This document shows positions 33,275-45,311 of a stretch of DNA of 64,000 nucleotides, piece after piece (positions within the stretch are counted from its first letter, which is position 1; each line of letters opens with the position of its first letter). The notes beneath the pieces were generated by a model. The model searched no databases, was not told the DNA's origin, and saw nothing but the letters and a program-made list of their open reading frames with translations. This DNA comes from Aplectana chamaeleonis (Eukaryota > Nematoda > Chromadorea > Rhabditida > Cosmocercidae), in assembly GCA_029168955.1 (NCBI GenBank), contig JAPDOI010000138.1, forward strand, positions 311,001 to 375,000. The letters are read 5' to 3'. The position numbers and the translations under genes are program-made.

Positions 33275-34355
33275 AGTGAAATTGTTGATGTTTGAATCTG
33301 CATTTCTTCAGATAACGAGAAAATCCGAATAAGTGCAACAGCGTTTACCGATGTGCAGAAGTACCTCAGCTGGATCTGTTTTCATACCGGTGTCTGTGAA
33401 GCGCATATCAATCAAGAGACGATCAAGTGGAACCAGAGCAGCATTGTTATGGTGTATTGATTCAGTGACTGTGGATTCACGTATGACTCAGAATCGCCGA
33501 CATTCGGAATAAATTCTATCTCGATAGAGCAGACGATATCGCGATACCTGACAACAAGATTTAGGCATCGCGTTGAGATAAAATCTGAATAATCAAGCTC
33601 ACGGCGGTGTTGTGAGAAGCAATACAGGGGGTGATTGCGGAGGAGTAGTGGAAAACCTTTCAAGGAATTTTTACGGCGCTGTAGTGGGAAACAGTATATG
33701 GCGAGATCACGGATCATATGGAGATCTCAGAAGATTAGGTCCAAAGCTTTAGACTGGAGAAAATCAAACCTGACTTTTCACATCACAGCTCGCGACTCGC
33801 AGGCCTCTCTTTGCGACCATCACAACCAGGGCTTCGTGGGAGTATCCCGTTTCCGATTTTCTATATTTCCGGTGCTTTTCGTGCTGTTCCGTTCGTCTTC
33901 CGTTCCCGAGTTTTTGGGCCCGGAAGCGGAATAAAATAGTGCTACTCGACTTATGGTAGTGGGTCTACATAGGCTAGGGTGTTTGATGGCATCATGAGGC
34001 GCTGAAATCACATCCGACCTCTTCTGTTCAATCGAAAATCTGAGCATTTCTGGGATCACCCACAAAGTTTCGGGTTCTGAATTTCCGACTCCATAGAAAG
34101 ATGAGACGAAGTAGAAAAGGCACCAATTTGGATGCCTTTTGAGGTTTTTTTTTTGGAGAAAGCTTTCTTTCTGGGAATGAATGTTATTGTGAAGCTCGGG
34201 ATGTTTTTTCATTGTATAGTCTGTCTTCCAGAAAAGAGTATTGGCGGAGCCAGGTGGAGGTGGCCGCCGGCAGCGGCGCAGAGCGTTCAAGGTATTTAGA
34301 TTACAAGAAAATTTTACCATTCTCGCCTGCAAAATCTTCTTTAGCTGTTAATAAA
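33275..34355. other. Spacer with no supported gene
   Basis: Open frames of up to 170 codons on the minus strand (33820-34332) and 99 on the plus strand overlap and have no recognisable domain. No element ends were identified. Confidence 0.4.
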
Positions 34356-34359
34356 AAAA

Positions 34360-34882
34360 AATTACAGTTACAGTTCACCTCAAAGTTAAAAGGCTATGGT
34401 GCGGTTGCGGTCGACACACTAACGTTTCGGTGGAAAACCAGGCGCTTCGCTAGATTTAGTATTCTATAGACAGCACAGCTGATATTCTAGGCGACTTACG
34501 GTTTTTCTTTTTTTTCACGCTTGTTTCTGCTTTATTTTTTTCTGACTCTTTTAATACCGCGAATAGATGCATACTTTAGTGCGTGACTGAAATTCGCGAC
34601 TTGTTTTTGACAGTATTTTTTCTAAATTCTGCTTTTAATTGAAAAAAAAGCGGCGAATTGCCTTTACGCACTAAGAAAAGTTTCTATTCGATATACTCAA
34701 ACAGTAAGAAACAAATTTATGCAGAAACTAACGTGTGAAAATTGTCACTCACCCAGAATATCAGCTGTGCTTTCGATCGATGACGAAATCTGGCAAAGCG
34801 CTGGGTTTTCCACCGTAACTATAGTGTGTCGACCGCAACCGCACCATCGCCTTTAACACTGCGGTAAACTGTAAATCGTTTG
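34360..34882. mobile_element. Foldback element
   Basis: The arms 34360-34500 and 34740-34882 are imperfect reverse complements. TGGTGCGGTTGCGGTCGACA on the left pairs with the right-arm segment containing TGTCGACCGCAACCGCACCA, and CACAGCTGATATTCT pairs with AGAATATCAGCTGTG. The centre is AT-rich and non-coding. Confidence 0.85.
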
Positions 34883-35154
34883 GTATTCACTCCAATGGGT
34901 AGCTAAAATTCAAAGGAAGAAAGTATAGAAGACGTCGCAGAGAATCGGAAATTCGACAGGTGATCAGCCTTGAAGACGCAATGCGGGCGTCCGTGTTCAA
35001 ATGCATCTTTCACCTCTTGGACTACTTTCCGAGGGATAAGTTGTACATTGGATGGAAGAGCGGCAACATGTAGTCAGTGATGTTCGAAATTGGATTTTCA
35101 GATTCTTCAGGAGCGAGAAATCGAAATCGTGGTTTGCCTCATAGTGATCTTAAT

Positions 35155-35638
35155 TTGTATACAATCCCGCTCGTAGGATTTGGTCAGAAAGCTAGCGAAG
35201 TCGGGTTTTTGCGCCTTTTTTGGATAACTCGCTTCAAACTCAACTTTGAGAGAAAATCGGGTGATATTCATGATCCTGGATTCGAGTGCTACCCAATGAT
35301 AAAGACTTCGTGGTGGTTACGTTGAGAACAATACAAGTTTCGCTATCAGCCAGGTTTGTAATTACGGTGCCATGGCGGATATGGCGCTACCATTTCTGTC
35401 TGCTTTTCCCTTTGTTTACGGTATATAGAGAGCAGGTTGATTGCGAAACTTCCATGGTGGTCAACGAAACCCTGAGAATGGCTATACCATTGGATAGCCC
35501 TCAAAGCCAGGATCATGAATTTCTCCCTAGTTTCGCTCAAAGTTGACTTTGAAGCGAGTTATACAAAAAAGACGAGAAAGAAGCGAAAACCCGACCTTGC
35601 TCACTTTCTGACCAAATCCTACGAGCGATAGTGTAAAT
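35155..35638. mobile_element. Foldback element
   Basis: The arms 35155-35350 and 35445-35638 pair: TCCCGCTCGTAGGATTTGGT with the right segment ACCAAATCCTACGAGCG, and TTCATGATCCTGG with CCAGGATCATGAA. The centre contains the symmetrical words CCATGGCGG and TTCCATGGTGG. It is non-coding. Confidence 0.85.
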
Positions 35639-35639
35639 G

Positions 35640-36280
35640 CTAGAACATTGCCATTTACCGTTGACAAAGAACTCCGCCCTTTTTTATGGGTTCCCGATTC
35701 ATGAATCCGATGTGTTGTTCAGTTACCGCTGAATATGGCACTCCCATCAACACCCAAAAGCGCTCACCCGTTCTACCAGCTCCAGACTTATTCGAAAAAT
35801 AACAGATCATATCAACTCGTTTCTGAGAACAAATGCACCAAATTTCCGCTCATTCTCACACACACATCCAAACACGCGCACACAGAATAAGGCAAATATT
35901 CATATATAGTAGGATATCGACCGCGGCAGCCGCAGCTGGCCATACGGGGCATTTTTTTTCAGCCTCGCTACTCGATGTTTTTTTTTGCGAATCGACAAGG
36001 CGACCACAGCCGCCTCTTCAATATACAATCACCGGGGTCTACTGGTTGCTAGCAGTTGGTAGGTATTGGCTCGTACTCTAAGAAAGTCGCACGTTTGGGC
36101 GAACATTAATTTGCGTTATAGAAAAGATGACGGTGCCCATCCTCAATATCCTCAATGTCGCTGCAGACGAAGCTCACGCTTTTGAAAGTTTAGAATGTGG
36201 AAAATAGGGGAAAAGTATGGAATGTGGAAAATACATTTATTTCTAGGTACACAACCACGTCTGCTTGAAACTAAATTTCA
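35640..36280. other. Downstream flank of the collagen gene
   Basis: No gene or complete element was recognised. A CA-rich patch lies at 35855-35885. The stretch is downstream of the collagen stop on the minus strand. Confidence 0.4.
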
Positions 36281-36284
36281 ACAT

Positions 36285-36290
36285 TTTATT
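36285..36290 (-). promoter_or_regulatory. Poly(A) signal of the collagen gene
   Basis: The minus strand reads AATAAA here, about 70 bp past the collagen stop codon. A second AATAAA lies near 36236-36241. The distance is normal for a nematode 3' UTR. Confidence 0.6.
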
Positions 36291-36360
36291 GGAAAGCGAG
36301 ATTGTTACGAGGTACAATCATAACAGAAAGAATTCACACAGTGCATTCGCAAGAGCATCT

Positions 36361-38017
36361 TTAATAATCTAAATTCGTTCTCGCCCGCCAACGCCTTTTC
36401 GAATACGATTCGGCCAACCTAACAGGCGCACCTTTCGTGAGGGAATTTCGAATTGGGAGAGGTTTCGATCGAACATTGTGTCTCGTAAGTCCTCGCCTAC
36501 GCAGCGAGTCGACAAAAATAGTGGCTGCTCGGGACAGGCTTGAACGTTTTCTATTAACAGCTAGTGAAACATCCGGTGTTGAAAATGCTGCGGGAGGAAA
36601 TTGTTGGGGATTGAGTGGAGGCGCTTGTCGCTCATTCAAGTGATGGAAGAACAGGTTCTTGCTAATCTTCAGATTCGGCTGATCTGTGCGAGGTAGGTTA
36701 GACGCCTGTGATGATTTGGGCGACGGACTCTTCGCTGGACACAAGCAGTACAAACCATCACGGCCTGGGTTGCCCAAACCTCCTGGCTGAAAAGAAGTTG
36801 ATAAAAAGCGGCCGAGAGCCACTTCAAGTATTTGACTGGGGCGTGCACCAATTAAAGGATATTTACAGTAGCTACGATAATTCTAGTCTAGAGCAGTGAA
36901 CGCTGCATCTGTAACATAGCGTCCACGACAGCTAATAAAAGCGGCAAACCACAGCTAAGAAGCTGCCTTCCAGCAGACGTACCGTGCCGGACTAGGTTTA
37001 TACAAGCGAGTGTATCCGACTATAACACTAAAGAGATAGTTTCTCGCCAGTAACCTTATTTTTCTCCTCCTTGTTCGTTTTTCATACAATTTTCTATTGG
37101 GTTTTTTGTTGACATTTGTTTGGATTCCGATTCCACCCAACTGCCGTCGTTCTCGGAGCTGAATTACGGTCCGCATTTACAAACAGCGGCTAATGCATCA
37201 CACAACTGGATGATGATCGTGCTGGGACCACTTGGTCCTGGCACGGCTCGCCTTCCTCCAATCACGACTATCATCCTGGCGCGTGATGCTACAGCCGTAC
37301 AGCCGCATTGCGCAACTACTGACCGGAATTCGGCCCCGAGGACGACAGTACATAGGGCTATCAACCATTGATTCGTCTCCGCGTACAACTGGTCCATCAA
37401 ATCATTTGACGCGAAATTTTTCACAGTCTGTTCTCGACTTGACTAACATTTTGTGATAAATGCATACATCGAGAAGTTCAGAATGATGCCTCTAGCAATA
37501 AGTGCTCAGAGCACCGTGAAACATTGACTGGTTTTATGGCCACATCAATAGTTGAAATCGCGAGTAATTGTAATGCAAAACAGAAAAAGAACAAGAAGAC
37601 TCACTGGAGCAGGCAAACCAGGTTCTCCCGGTTTTCCAGGCCTGCCAGGGGATCCAGGATATCCAACTAGTCCCGGTAAGCTACGCCCTGCAGGACCTCT
37701 TGCACCTGGAGAGCCGCGTAAACCTTGACGACCAGGGTTTCCGGGAGGTCCTCGTGGGTGTACTGTTAGCAGGACGCCACGACCGGGATACCCGATGCGA
37801 CCGGGCTTACCAGGCTTCCCTCAAACAATGTGTGCTTGTAAGGCTTGTTTCTCTAAATAATAGCAACGGACACAGGTTACTGCTTACCTGGTGGTCCTCT
37901 GTCTCCTGGAGAACCTGGAGGTCCTAGTGGTCCGACAGGCTTCTCCCCGGTGTAGCCGTCCACAGATGACCATGGGGCACCATCCTTGCCGGGAGGTCCA
38001 GGAGGACCATCTTCTCC
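36361..38017 (-). CDS. Cuticle-collagen-like gene, 5' part missing
   Basis: Three minus-strand exons give collagen Gly-X-Y sequence. Exon A (38017-37888) reads [13 protein letters not shown] and later [12 protein letters not shown], but needs a one-base frame change near 37980. Exon B (37819-37605) reads [12 protein letters not shown], an interrupted stretch [10 protein letters not shown], then [20 protein letters not shown] and ends GEPGLPAP. Exon C (36786-36361) starts [20 protein letters not shown] and continues into a long basic non-helical tail ending at 36361. Introns are 68 bp (37820-37887) and 818 bp (36787-37604), with GTAAG and GTGAG donors and a TTTTCAG acceptor before exon C. Exons A to C join in phase. 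The Cys-containing end after the last Gly-X-Y run resembles nematode cuticle collagens, which cross-link in the exoskeleton. No N-terminal exon was found upstream, and a BEL element lies 0.8 kb away. It may be decaying or affected by sequence error. Confidence 0.75.
37120..37420. repeat. GC-rich dispersed repeat in the collagen intron
   Basis: Inside the 818-bp intron lie GATGATGATCGTGCTGGGAC, CACGACTATCAT and GACCGGAATTCGGC, words shared with the GC-rich blocks near 8340-8412 and 25835-25875. It appears to be a diverged member of that family. Confidence 0.5.
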
Positions 38018-38685
38018 TTGAAATTAATTTTTTGAGTCGCTTATAGGTTTTCAAAATAATCGATAGCTTGAAAGAGGGCTTGTACTCGACTACTCGTAGT
38101 TTTTTCCTTCAAACCGCTGCCGTTTGAAGGCTGTCTTCGCAATGGAAGTTGTTGTCGAAAAAAACGGCAGACACCTGTTTTTTTTTTGAGAACAGCCAAA
38201 TTATTGCGAAGGTTGAGAGGCGAAAAACGCTCTGAAAATAGAGTTACTTTGGCCTAAAAAAGCCAATTCGCGCGTAGATATACAACGCCGCCCATAGAAG
38301 TTCGAGTTCCATGATTCCTTCGGTCAAATATCTGTGACGTGCACAGATACTAATGAAAAAGTTTCAAAACATACAAAAAGTTTTTTCGCAGAATATTGGC
38401 TGGTATTTCGCGGCTATTGCTATTACGCGGCAAGCAGACATTTCGCGGCTGAATTTCTCAGAGGCGCGTCTGGCGCGAGTCTGTCCCGCTTCTGTATCTC
38501 ACCGGCTCCGCGTTCTCTGACGCTCTCCTCTCTTTCCAACTTAAGTCTGGCGAGGCTAAGGGCCAACTCTAGCATTCCCTCGCGTGTAGCCCTACACAAT
38601 CTCACTTGTTGCCTAGTTACAACTAGGCGACAAGTCATTTCTCTGGGGAGCGAAAGGGAAAGTGTGGAGCGATTGTGGGCATTTG
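38018..38685. other. Upstream flank of collagen exon A
   Basis: At 38124-38290 the words TTGAAGGCTGTCTTCGCAAT, GAAAAACGCTCTGAAAATAG and AAAGCCAATTCGCGCG align loosely with the left half of the family-A MITE, so a diverged copy is likely. No collagen N-terminal exon was recognised. The frames at 38334-38723 overlap on both strands and have no known motif. Confidence 0.4.
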
Positions 38686-38824
38686 TGCCCACAAAACCAC
38701 TTGTAGCCCCACTCTATCACTAGACGCCCCGCAAAATCATTTGTTGCCTCGAAAGAGCAGCTGCTGACCCTAAAATCCCTTGTTGCCTCGCAGAATCACT
38801 CGTTGCCCCACAAATCACTTGTTG
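38686..38824. repeat. Degenerate ACTTGTTGCC tandem repeat
   Basis: Words such as CATTTGTTGCCTCG, CCCTTGTTGCCTCGC, CACTCGTTGCCCC and CACTTGTTG recur about every 20-28 bp. The same kind of word continues after the BEL element (45836-45865: TGTTGCCCTAAAATACTTGT), so the element inserted into this repeat. Relatives also occur at 49725-49790. Confidence 0.75.
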
Positions 38825-39331
38825 TTTTGAGAATTTGCATCACTAATCTCATGAGGGTTTGGTGGTTCAATGGATTTGTATTTTGAAATATTTATTGGAT
38901 CTACACATACACATAAAGTATGCTATCAAACGCAATCTATACTTTTCCCATAGCAAGAGACTGAGGATAATTTTAGTTTTCCTATTTAGACTCTAGTTAA
39001 TTTCCCTTCCATATTACTTTGGTTATTCCAGTTATTCTAGAAAGGCTAGTGGGTCCACCGGCCGGTCTGAGCAGCGCCAACAGATCTGTGATCTGTTGTT
39101 CTCGTCTTCTCTTTACATTCCCAGAGTGACGTGCCAGCAGTTTGGCGCGCCCCCGTTAGTAAACTTGGGGCCCTTTTATACGAGCCATAAGGGGTGTAAA
39201 ATGATGATGTCATTCACGTGCCAGACACTGGTCGTTCGTTGGAGTAGCAAGACACGCCGCCACTCACGTACAAACTCGGGACTGGTCGTACTTCGGGTTT
39301 TCAGAGATCGTGAACCCGAGGGTTCGCGACA
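38825..39331 (-). repeat. 3' LTR of the BEL element
   Basis: This 507-bp copy starts TTTTGAGAATTTGCATC and ends GGTTCGCGACA on the plus strand. It matches the other LTR except for a few bases, for example TTT against TT at the start. On the minus strand TATAAAAG lies at 39173-39180 and AATAAA at 38891-38896, a plausible promoter and polyadenylation order. Confidence 0.92.
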
Positions 39332-39808
39332 TTCCCGAGAGCAGAAAAGTAGTCCACATTATGCGTATTCATAAAAAGTGTATGATGCCGTTCTACGCAT
39401 CCTCCCCACTAGCTGTTTTTGCCATTGCGGAAATTAATGGAAGGGATCCAGATATCACTGGTCCAGATACAGTTACAGTTACAATTACGAATAGTAGTTG
39501 ATAAGATAGTTCAGACTCCCCCCAGTCTCTTTTCAGAGTCAGTAAAAAAAAAAACAGTAATCTTCCAACAAAACAAAAAGAACACAGATGCAAGAATGGC
39601 ACACACACAGAAAAAAATCTGAGCAAATAAAAACATCGGCACCGTAGTTATCCTTGTGCACAAAATCTGACGATACGATGACTCCTGTGGAAAGTGCGGG
39701 AAGTCGGATGTAGGCCAGGCGCGTCGAAGGTGATTTTTATCGTACAAAAAAAATCGTCCAGTTTCGGATTCCAAAAAGTTGCCAATTACCAGATTCACTA
39801 GATTTTTT
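39332..39808 (-). other. Composite region before the 3' LTR
   Basis: The minus strand at 39420-39470 reads a GPVISGS stretch, also present in the protease-to-RT linker of this element's pol near 42130; the DNA shares ATCCAGATATCACTGGTCC in both places. No integrase signature was seen. The region looks like scraps of a second BEL-type element. Confidence 0.45.
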
Positions 39809-40243
39809 TTACACAAATTTTGGCACATAGATACACTCGAGTTCGAGCAGTTCGATTTTTAGTGAATTTATCATTGCATTTGCTTGTTCGGTTAGTTCTC
39901 TTCCATGCTTGTGATTCCAGTAAGCGTAAAACTCCAAAGTTAAATTGTCTGCGTGATCTTGATCGGCAGTTCGAATTTCGCTCGGAGTTGCTAAAGCTGC
40001 GGCAAACAACGTACTCGTCAAATTCAGTTTTGATCGCAGATTGCGAATAAGGGTATAGAGGTTGGAGCGATGGAAGGTGAGGAAAGTGAGCATTTCTTGT
40101 GGTTCTGTGGGAAAATTCCAGTTTCCCTGATAAGGCTCACATTGGACAAGAAGTCTTGTAATGTCGTGGAGGCGGCGAGATAGTCTCTGTTTTGCAATTC
40201 CCATTTCATTGACTGCATTTCTTGCGTTTGCTTCCATTACCAC
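39809..40243 (-). pseudogene. Gag N-terminal fragment of a second BEL-type element
   Basis: The 144-codon minus-strand frame is helical and charged. It resembles the first 140 residues of the main gag at 44284: a leading helix, NWNFPTEPQEM against AWVFPTNIKEL, then a LEFYAYW block followed by a final helix ELLELE. It differs from the main gag throughout, so it is not a duplicate of this element but a relative. It ends at a stop after a short non-gag tail. Its position downstream of pol is abnormal. Gag forms the particle that packages the element RNA. Confidence 0.6.
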
Positions 40244-40415
40244 TTTCAGTTTTCAGTAGTTAAGCGAAATATCAAAGTTGAAAAAGTGATTTTATACCGC
40301 GCAGTTATCACAAAATCTCCGAATACCTCGGCTTTTTTTTCCGAGATTGTTTTGAGATAAGAATGCGCCTTCGTGAAAGCATTCCCGAGTGTTACACGAG
40401 CTGCAAGATTTCCTA

Positions 40416-42614
40416 TCACGGAATCTTTTTCACGATCTTCCAGTTTTCTATCCTTTCCCGAATTTCCTTGCACCTGTTTTCCACAAAAGTGCCTGACCTC
40501 GCCTTAGACTGCACCCAGTGGAGGGCCACCTGGGAATCGCTGTAGAGGCGGATTAAGCATATTTTTACTCCTATTTCTTTCAAAAGGAAGTCGGTAAGGC
40601 GTGTGCCAATTAGTATAGCAATTAACTCTAGCCTTGGGATTGTCATCGTTTTGTGTTTATCCTTCAGTGGGGCCAATCTCTGTCTTGCCATGACTATTGA
40701 ACAATGAAGGATTCCCCAGGGGTCTATCGTTCTCAGGTATACTGTTGCTGCATAAGATTTTTCGGATGCATCCACAAAAGTATGGAATTCATAGATGTTG
40801 CGTTCAGCGCCTGTGCTTATCGAGCGACAGATCTTGGCTTCGTAGCCGTCTGCACTTGCGCAAATATTCCGCCAAGCCTGCTCATCTTCAGAGTTCAGAT
40901 TATTGTCCCACTCATAGTCTTGCCTCCATAGTTCTTGCAGAAATAATTTAGCTGGTAAAATTAGGGGCGCTAAAAAACCCAGAGGGTCGAATGTGGCATG
41001 AGCTTGTTGTAGAACTTTTCTTTTTGTAGGTTGTTTTTTATAACTCAATTTGCACTTGAGTACAAATACATCTTGTGATGGGTCCCATTGAATCCCAAGA
41101 ATTTTATGAAGCTTGCTCCTCGAGATGTCTTCGGAGTCAATGGCTTCATTACAGCTTTCATCGTTTGTCATAAATTGACGTAAGTTCATTGACATGTTTA
41201 TGAACGTTTTCTTGCAGGCCCGATATTTATCGTAGAGAGACTCGTTGGATGTGTCTGTCATGAGGACATTGTCCACATATAAATTTTTGCTTATTTGCTC
41301 ATATAGATCTTGGCTATATTCATTTTGTTGAGATATTCCATATTGAATAGAAATCCCAAGTAGGAAAGGTGAAGCGGTAATACCGAAAGGATGTCGACAA
41401 AACCGTAGTATACGTATATTCTCCGGTGTTGGTGGTTTTTCGGTATTTTTGAGCCACAGAAATCTTACGGAATCCCGCTCACTTTTCTGAAGGTGTATCA
41501 TGTGAAAAGCTTTCTCTACATCAGCTATCATTATCTTTTTGCCTATCCGTGCACGTACCAGAATGCCGCACAGATCCGGTAAAATTAGAGGACCCTGGTG
41601 AATGACGTCATTAAGACTGAAATTCCCTTTCATTTTTGATGATGCATCCAGAACAATTCGTGTCTTAGTTGTCTCACTGCTTTCTTTGAAGACTGCCTGA
41701 TGTGGTATGTAATAGCATGGGTTATCATGGTCGGGTAACTGATGGGCTTCTTCCACAATATTCTTTGTAAGCTGTTCCTCAATAATTTCGCAGTAATTCT
41801 TCCAGCAAGTTGGATTCCGCTCCCTAATTTTGAAGAGTTGATGCAGCCTACTAACTGCCATATTATAGTTATCAGACAAACGGTGCTTATTTTCTTTGCA
41901 GGGGAATCTCGCATATATTTTTCCGTCGTGCATTTCAACAGACGAGAAAAAGTCTGAGATAATGCGCTTATTTTCCTCTTCGCAACTTCGATAGTCTTCT
42001 ATTCCAACATTTTGCAATTTCCATGTTTCTGAGTAATCAGGGTTAGCATTATCGGCCGACGTCATGAGGCTGTATGTATTGACAGCGCCAGAAATTGTGG
42101 GAATACCAGTTTCTTGCTCTGTTCGAGATCCAGATATCACTGGTCCGAACATTGTCTGAATCACAAAAAATCCAGAAGGAAGGCGGAAGCCTATTTCGTC
42201 AAGAAGGACAATCAAATTAAAATAGTCTATTCCAATCAGGATTTCTGGTAATATTGTTTCTTTGTCTAGACACACATTCTCTCCGGGGAAATGACGTAGG
42301 AATGACTCCTTGTCATTGGCGGATAGTTCTTCGAGTTCTATATCTGTAGTGATATTGTCGTGCGTTAACAAGTTAACCTCAAGGCGTTCTCCTTTAAAGT
42401 TATAGAGCGTGGTTTTAACCGTTTTCACCGTTTTACGTTCAGCTCTTCCGCCAAAGGTGGTCACTGTGATTGTTTTCTGCGAAACTGGTTTAAGGTGGAG
42501 ACGAGAGACTAAAGATTGAGTTATGAAGGATTGATCGGATGCAGAATCTAGCAAGGCATGAACTGTTTCTAATATGTTATTCTTTTCATTGGGAATTTGC
42601 AGTGTTACTACCAT
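40416..42614 (-). pseudogene. BEL/Pao pol: protease and reverse transcriptase, truncated
   Basis: A 732-codon frame has, in order, an aspartic protease with LLDSASDQSFI near residue 25, a linker with FGPVISGS, a reverse transcriptase with RIVLDASS, IADVEKAF near 370 and LYVDNVL near 450, a Pao-type segment with ATFDPLGFLAPL, and an RNase H-like region with HTFVDASEKSYAA. The order protease, RT, peptidase-A17-type segment and RNase H is diagnostic of BEL/Pao. The YVDD box reads YVDN; I recall this variant in other nematode Pao elements, so it is not proof of inactivation. The frame stops after the RNase H portion and the integrase is missing. Confidence 0.85.
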
Positions 42615-44284
42615 TAGGCGACTCGTTTGCTCTGGTATTTCGTTGCTTCTTGTTTTCCAATAGCTGTCTTCGACTTGATCTTTGTAGGAAAATAATTTGT
42701 CATAACTTTCACAGTGTGCACTGCCGTGCGGGTAGGAGATGGCGATTGGGAGAAACGCACCTGCCGTCTCTCCTGCCTCGGAGAAGAGGATCTCAAGGAT
42801 GATCTTAGCTCACTGTTGTTATTTTCATAAGGGCGTATATTGTTCTGGGGTGAGCGATGACCGCCCCAATTTCGGTTTCTGCTTCGCGGTGAGAGGTGTT
42901 GTCCAGGTGAACGTGCTCGTTCTCGTGATGGATAATCACGTCTTTCCTGAAGTTGTACCGTCTTTCATTCGATCGCCCTCTCATTTCCTGTCTTTTTGCC
43001 CCGGATAAACACAGAACTGGGTGGTGATTTCCTCTGCATATGTAGCATGAGCCTCTGATGCACGAGATAGTTCTAAGTTTGGGACTGAAGCATTTCCAGC
43101 ACAGACTCAAGGCTTTCATTCGCTCGACCTTCGACTGTGGTGTGGGATATTTCTTACAGTTCTGGAATTTGTGATGTAGATTACATCCACAACACCTAGT
43201 GTTCGAGGTCGTGGAATAAGTTTGAGTGTGGAAGGTTGATGAATGCTCTTCATAATTGGAAGTATCTTTACGGCTTTCCAGATGCTCTTTGCGTCTCACC
43301 ACTATCGTCAATTGTTTCAAGAGTTCTTCCGTATTCCAGTCGTGTCCTGAGTCAAATTCTTTACGGGCCACTTCCTCCTGAATCTTCTGAGGAAACACCT
43401 CCATTACCAGGCTTATCATATGTGTGGTATCGACCACTTCTCCTTGTCTCCTCAGAGTAGCAACTATTGCTTCCACGTCGTTTAGGGTATTGCGAAGAGA
43501 CCGAGGATCATCTCGAGTTAGTTTCATCGATTTTAGTTTATGTATCGTTGTCATGGTAACCCTTTTGGGTCCTTGTATTGACTTAATAGTTGTTCTATTG
43601 CCGTCTCGTATGCATCACCTGTCTTTGGTATCATTTTTAGTGCTCTTGCAGCGTCTCCTTGCAGCAGCTGACTAGTATTGAGAATTTCTCTATGTTTGAG
43701 TAAGGTTGTCTATGCACGAGTTCGCTGAAGAGTTCCCAGAAGTTGTCAAAGTCAGAAATTTTTCCACTAAATTCAGGTATCTTGATTTCATTTCCGATGA
43801 GACGCTTATCGAGCATGCGTCCCATTTGTTGCGTAGTGAAAGCATCTACTGGTTGGCTCAGGTTTTGGTTCGGGTTTAGCTGTTGTTTCATTCGAGTTTC
43901 TTGACCATCTATCTCTAATAATCGTTTCTGTAAATTGCGGCTCATTGTTCTGGCTTCTTCAATGAGTCTTTCTCCATTTTTCGATTTCCAGTAGGTTTCA
44001 AATTCAGATTCCATGGTGTTATCTTCTTCTAGGTGTCTGAGAATTGTACAGTAGCCCTCATTATAGTACCTCAAAAGCTGCTCTGTTTGCGCTTCAAGGC
44101 TTTTTAGCAGTTCTTTTACTATTAAGGATTTATTGAACAAGAATTCTTGAAGTTCTTTAATGTTTGTGGGAAAAACCCAAGCATCTGCGAATTCTTCAGT
44201 TTCTCCCAGTAATTTTACTAGATAATTTAGTTGTCTAGTAATCTTCTGCTTTTCTGTTTTCAAGGTTTCGCTGGATTTCGACAT
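42615..44284 (-). pseudogene. BEL/Pao gag, frameshifted
   Basis: The first 215 codons (44284-43637) give a helical N-terminal part and IPEFSGKISDFDNFWELF, the DUF1759-like core seen in Pao gag. A second open part (43554-42805) holds NTEELLKQLT and a Cys/His cluster (CCGCNLHHKFQNC, CWKCF, CYICRGNHHPVLC), zinc-knuckle-like RNA-binding motifs. A third part (42796-42614) is basic and leads to the pol start. The three parts are in different frames, with changes near 43650, 43565 and 42800, so an intact gag is not made from this copy. Confidence 0.8.
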
Positions 44285-44689
44285 GTCTGTTGTCGATAAT
44301 CCGGCCAGTGTAACGGCCTGTGCCGTGTGCTATATATATACTGGGCGCCGGCTCTTATCACCGGTTTTCATCTGCGCCGGAATTTCTGTCACCTCAGAGT
44401 ACGACCACAGAGAACATCTGCGATCACCGTGACATTTTTTACATATGACCAGTCTGTGAGTTCCACGTTCGCTCATCTTTACCGATCAGAATTCTTTTCA
44501 CTTTCGATCTGCCTCATAATTTAGTAAGTAACTTTATCTGATTTCTTCTTTTTGTTTGTCTCTTTTTAATAGTCTGATGAATTGTCTGCAGCCACGATTT
44601 TTGCTACTTTAGCCGGTGCCATCTCAGCAGACTACTACTTTGAGTAGGCCTTATTCATCGTCGTGGTCAAAGATCCTTTTGGCCACCAA

Positions 44690-44868
44690 CGGGTTTTCTT
44701 TCGAGTTAGCCATCTCTAGATGAACTTTTCGGATTCATCACCGGGTTTTCTTTCAAGTGAACCATCTCTAGATGAACTTTTCGGATTCATCACCGGGTTT
44801 TCTTTCAAGTGAACCATCTCTAGATGGACTTTTCGGATTCATCACCGGGTTTTCTACGAGTTCTCCGT
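44690..44868. repeat. 52-bp tandem repeat in the BEL leader
   Basis: CATCTCTAGATGAACTTTTC recurs at 44711, 44763 and 44815 (the last with GGAC for GAAC), each followed by GGATTCATCACCGGGTTTTC. There are about 3.4 units. The central TCTAGA is palindromic. Confidence 0.92.
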
Positions 44869-45311
44869 CTCGACTTCACAATTTATGTACATTATTTTAC
44901 CTTTTTTTAAGTGACGTGAAACCTGAGTCCACGTGTACAATTTAGCCCCTTAGTTGAACGGAGCTGCGGAGGTAAATCTTCGCAAGCGATCAAACCGCGC
45001 TGGCCGGTGGTGTCGCGAACGCCGCACGGCCAGCCGTACTGATCGCGCTTGTTCTGTGCACTAAACGCAGCAAGTATACCACATGTAGGAAGATGCTATG
45101 ACTATAGGTGTACTAAGGTGGTTTTTTTTCTTCGGAAGGTCTTGTTTAGGACGTTAAGTTGATCAGAAATAGCGTGCCTGAACGAGTCTTCTTGTCTTGG
45201 AGGTTTCTGTTTACTCTTGTGAAGGCTTGTTACCAACGTTTCCACTACCGGCGTCATTTCGAGAGTGGCGCATGTACCATTAAAAGGCGAAATGGGCTCA
45301 GGCTCTCTACA

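Noticed and set aside
34212..34332. Possible exon near an AG at 34250
   Set aside because: No downstream donor, no motif and strong overlap with a minus-strand frame.
41270..41290. YVDN instead of YVDD in BEL RT as a loss-of-function change
   Set aside because: I recall the same variant in other nematode Pao elements, so it is weak evidence for damage.
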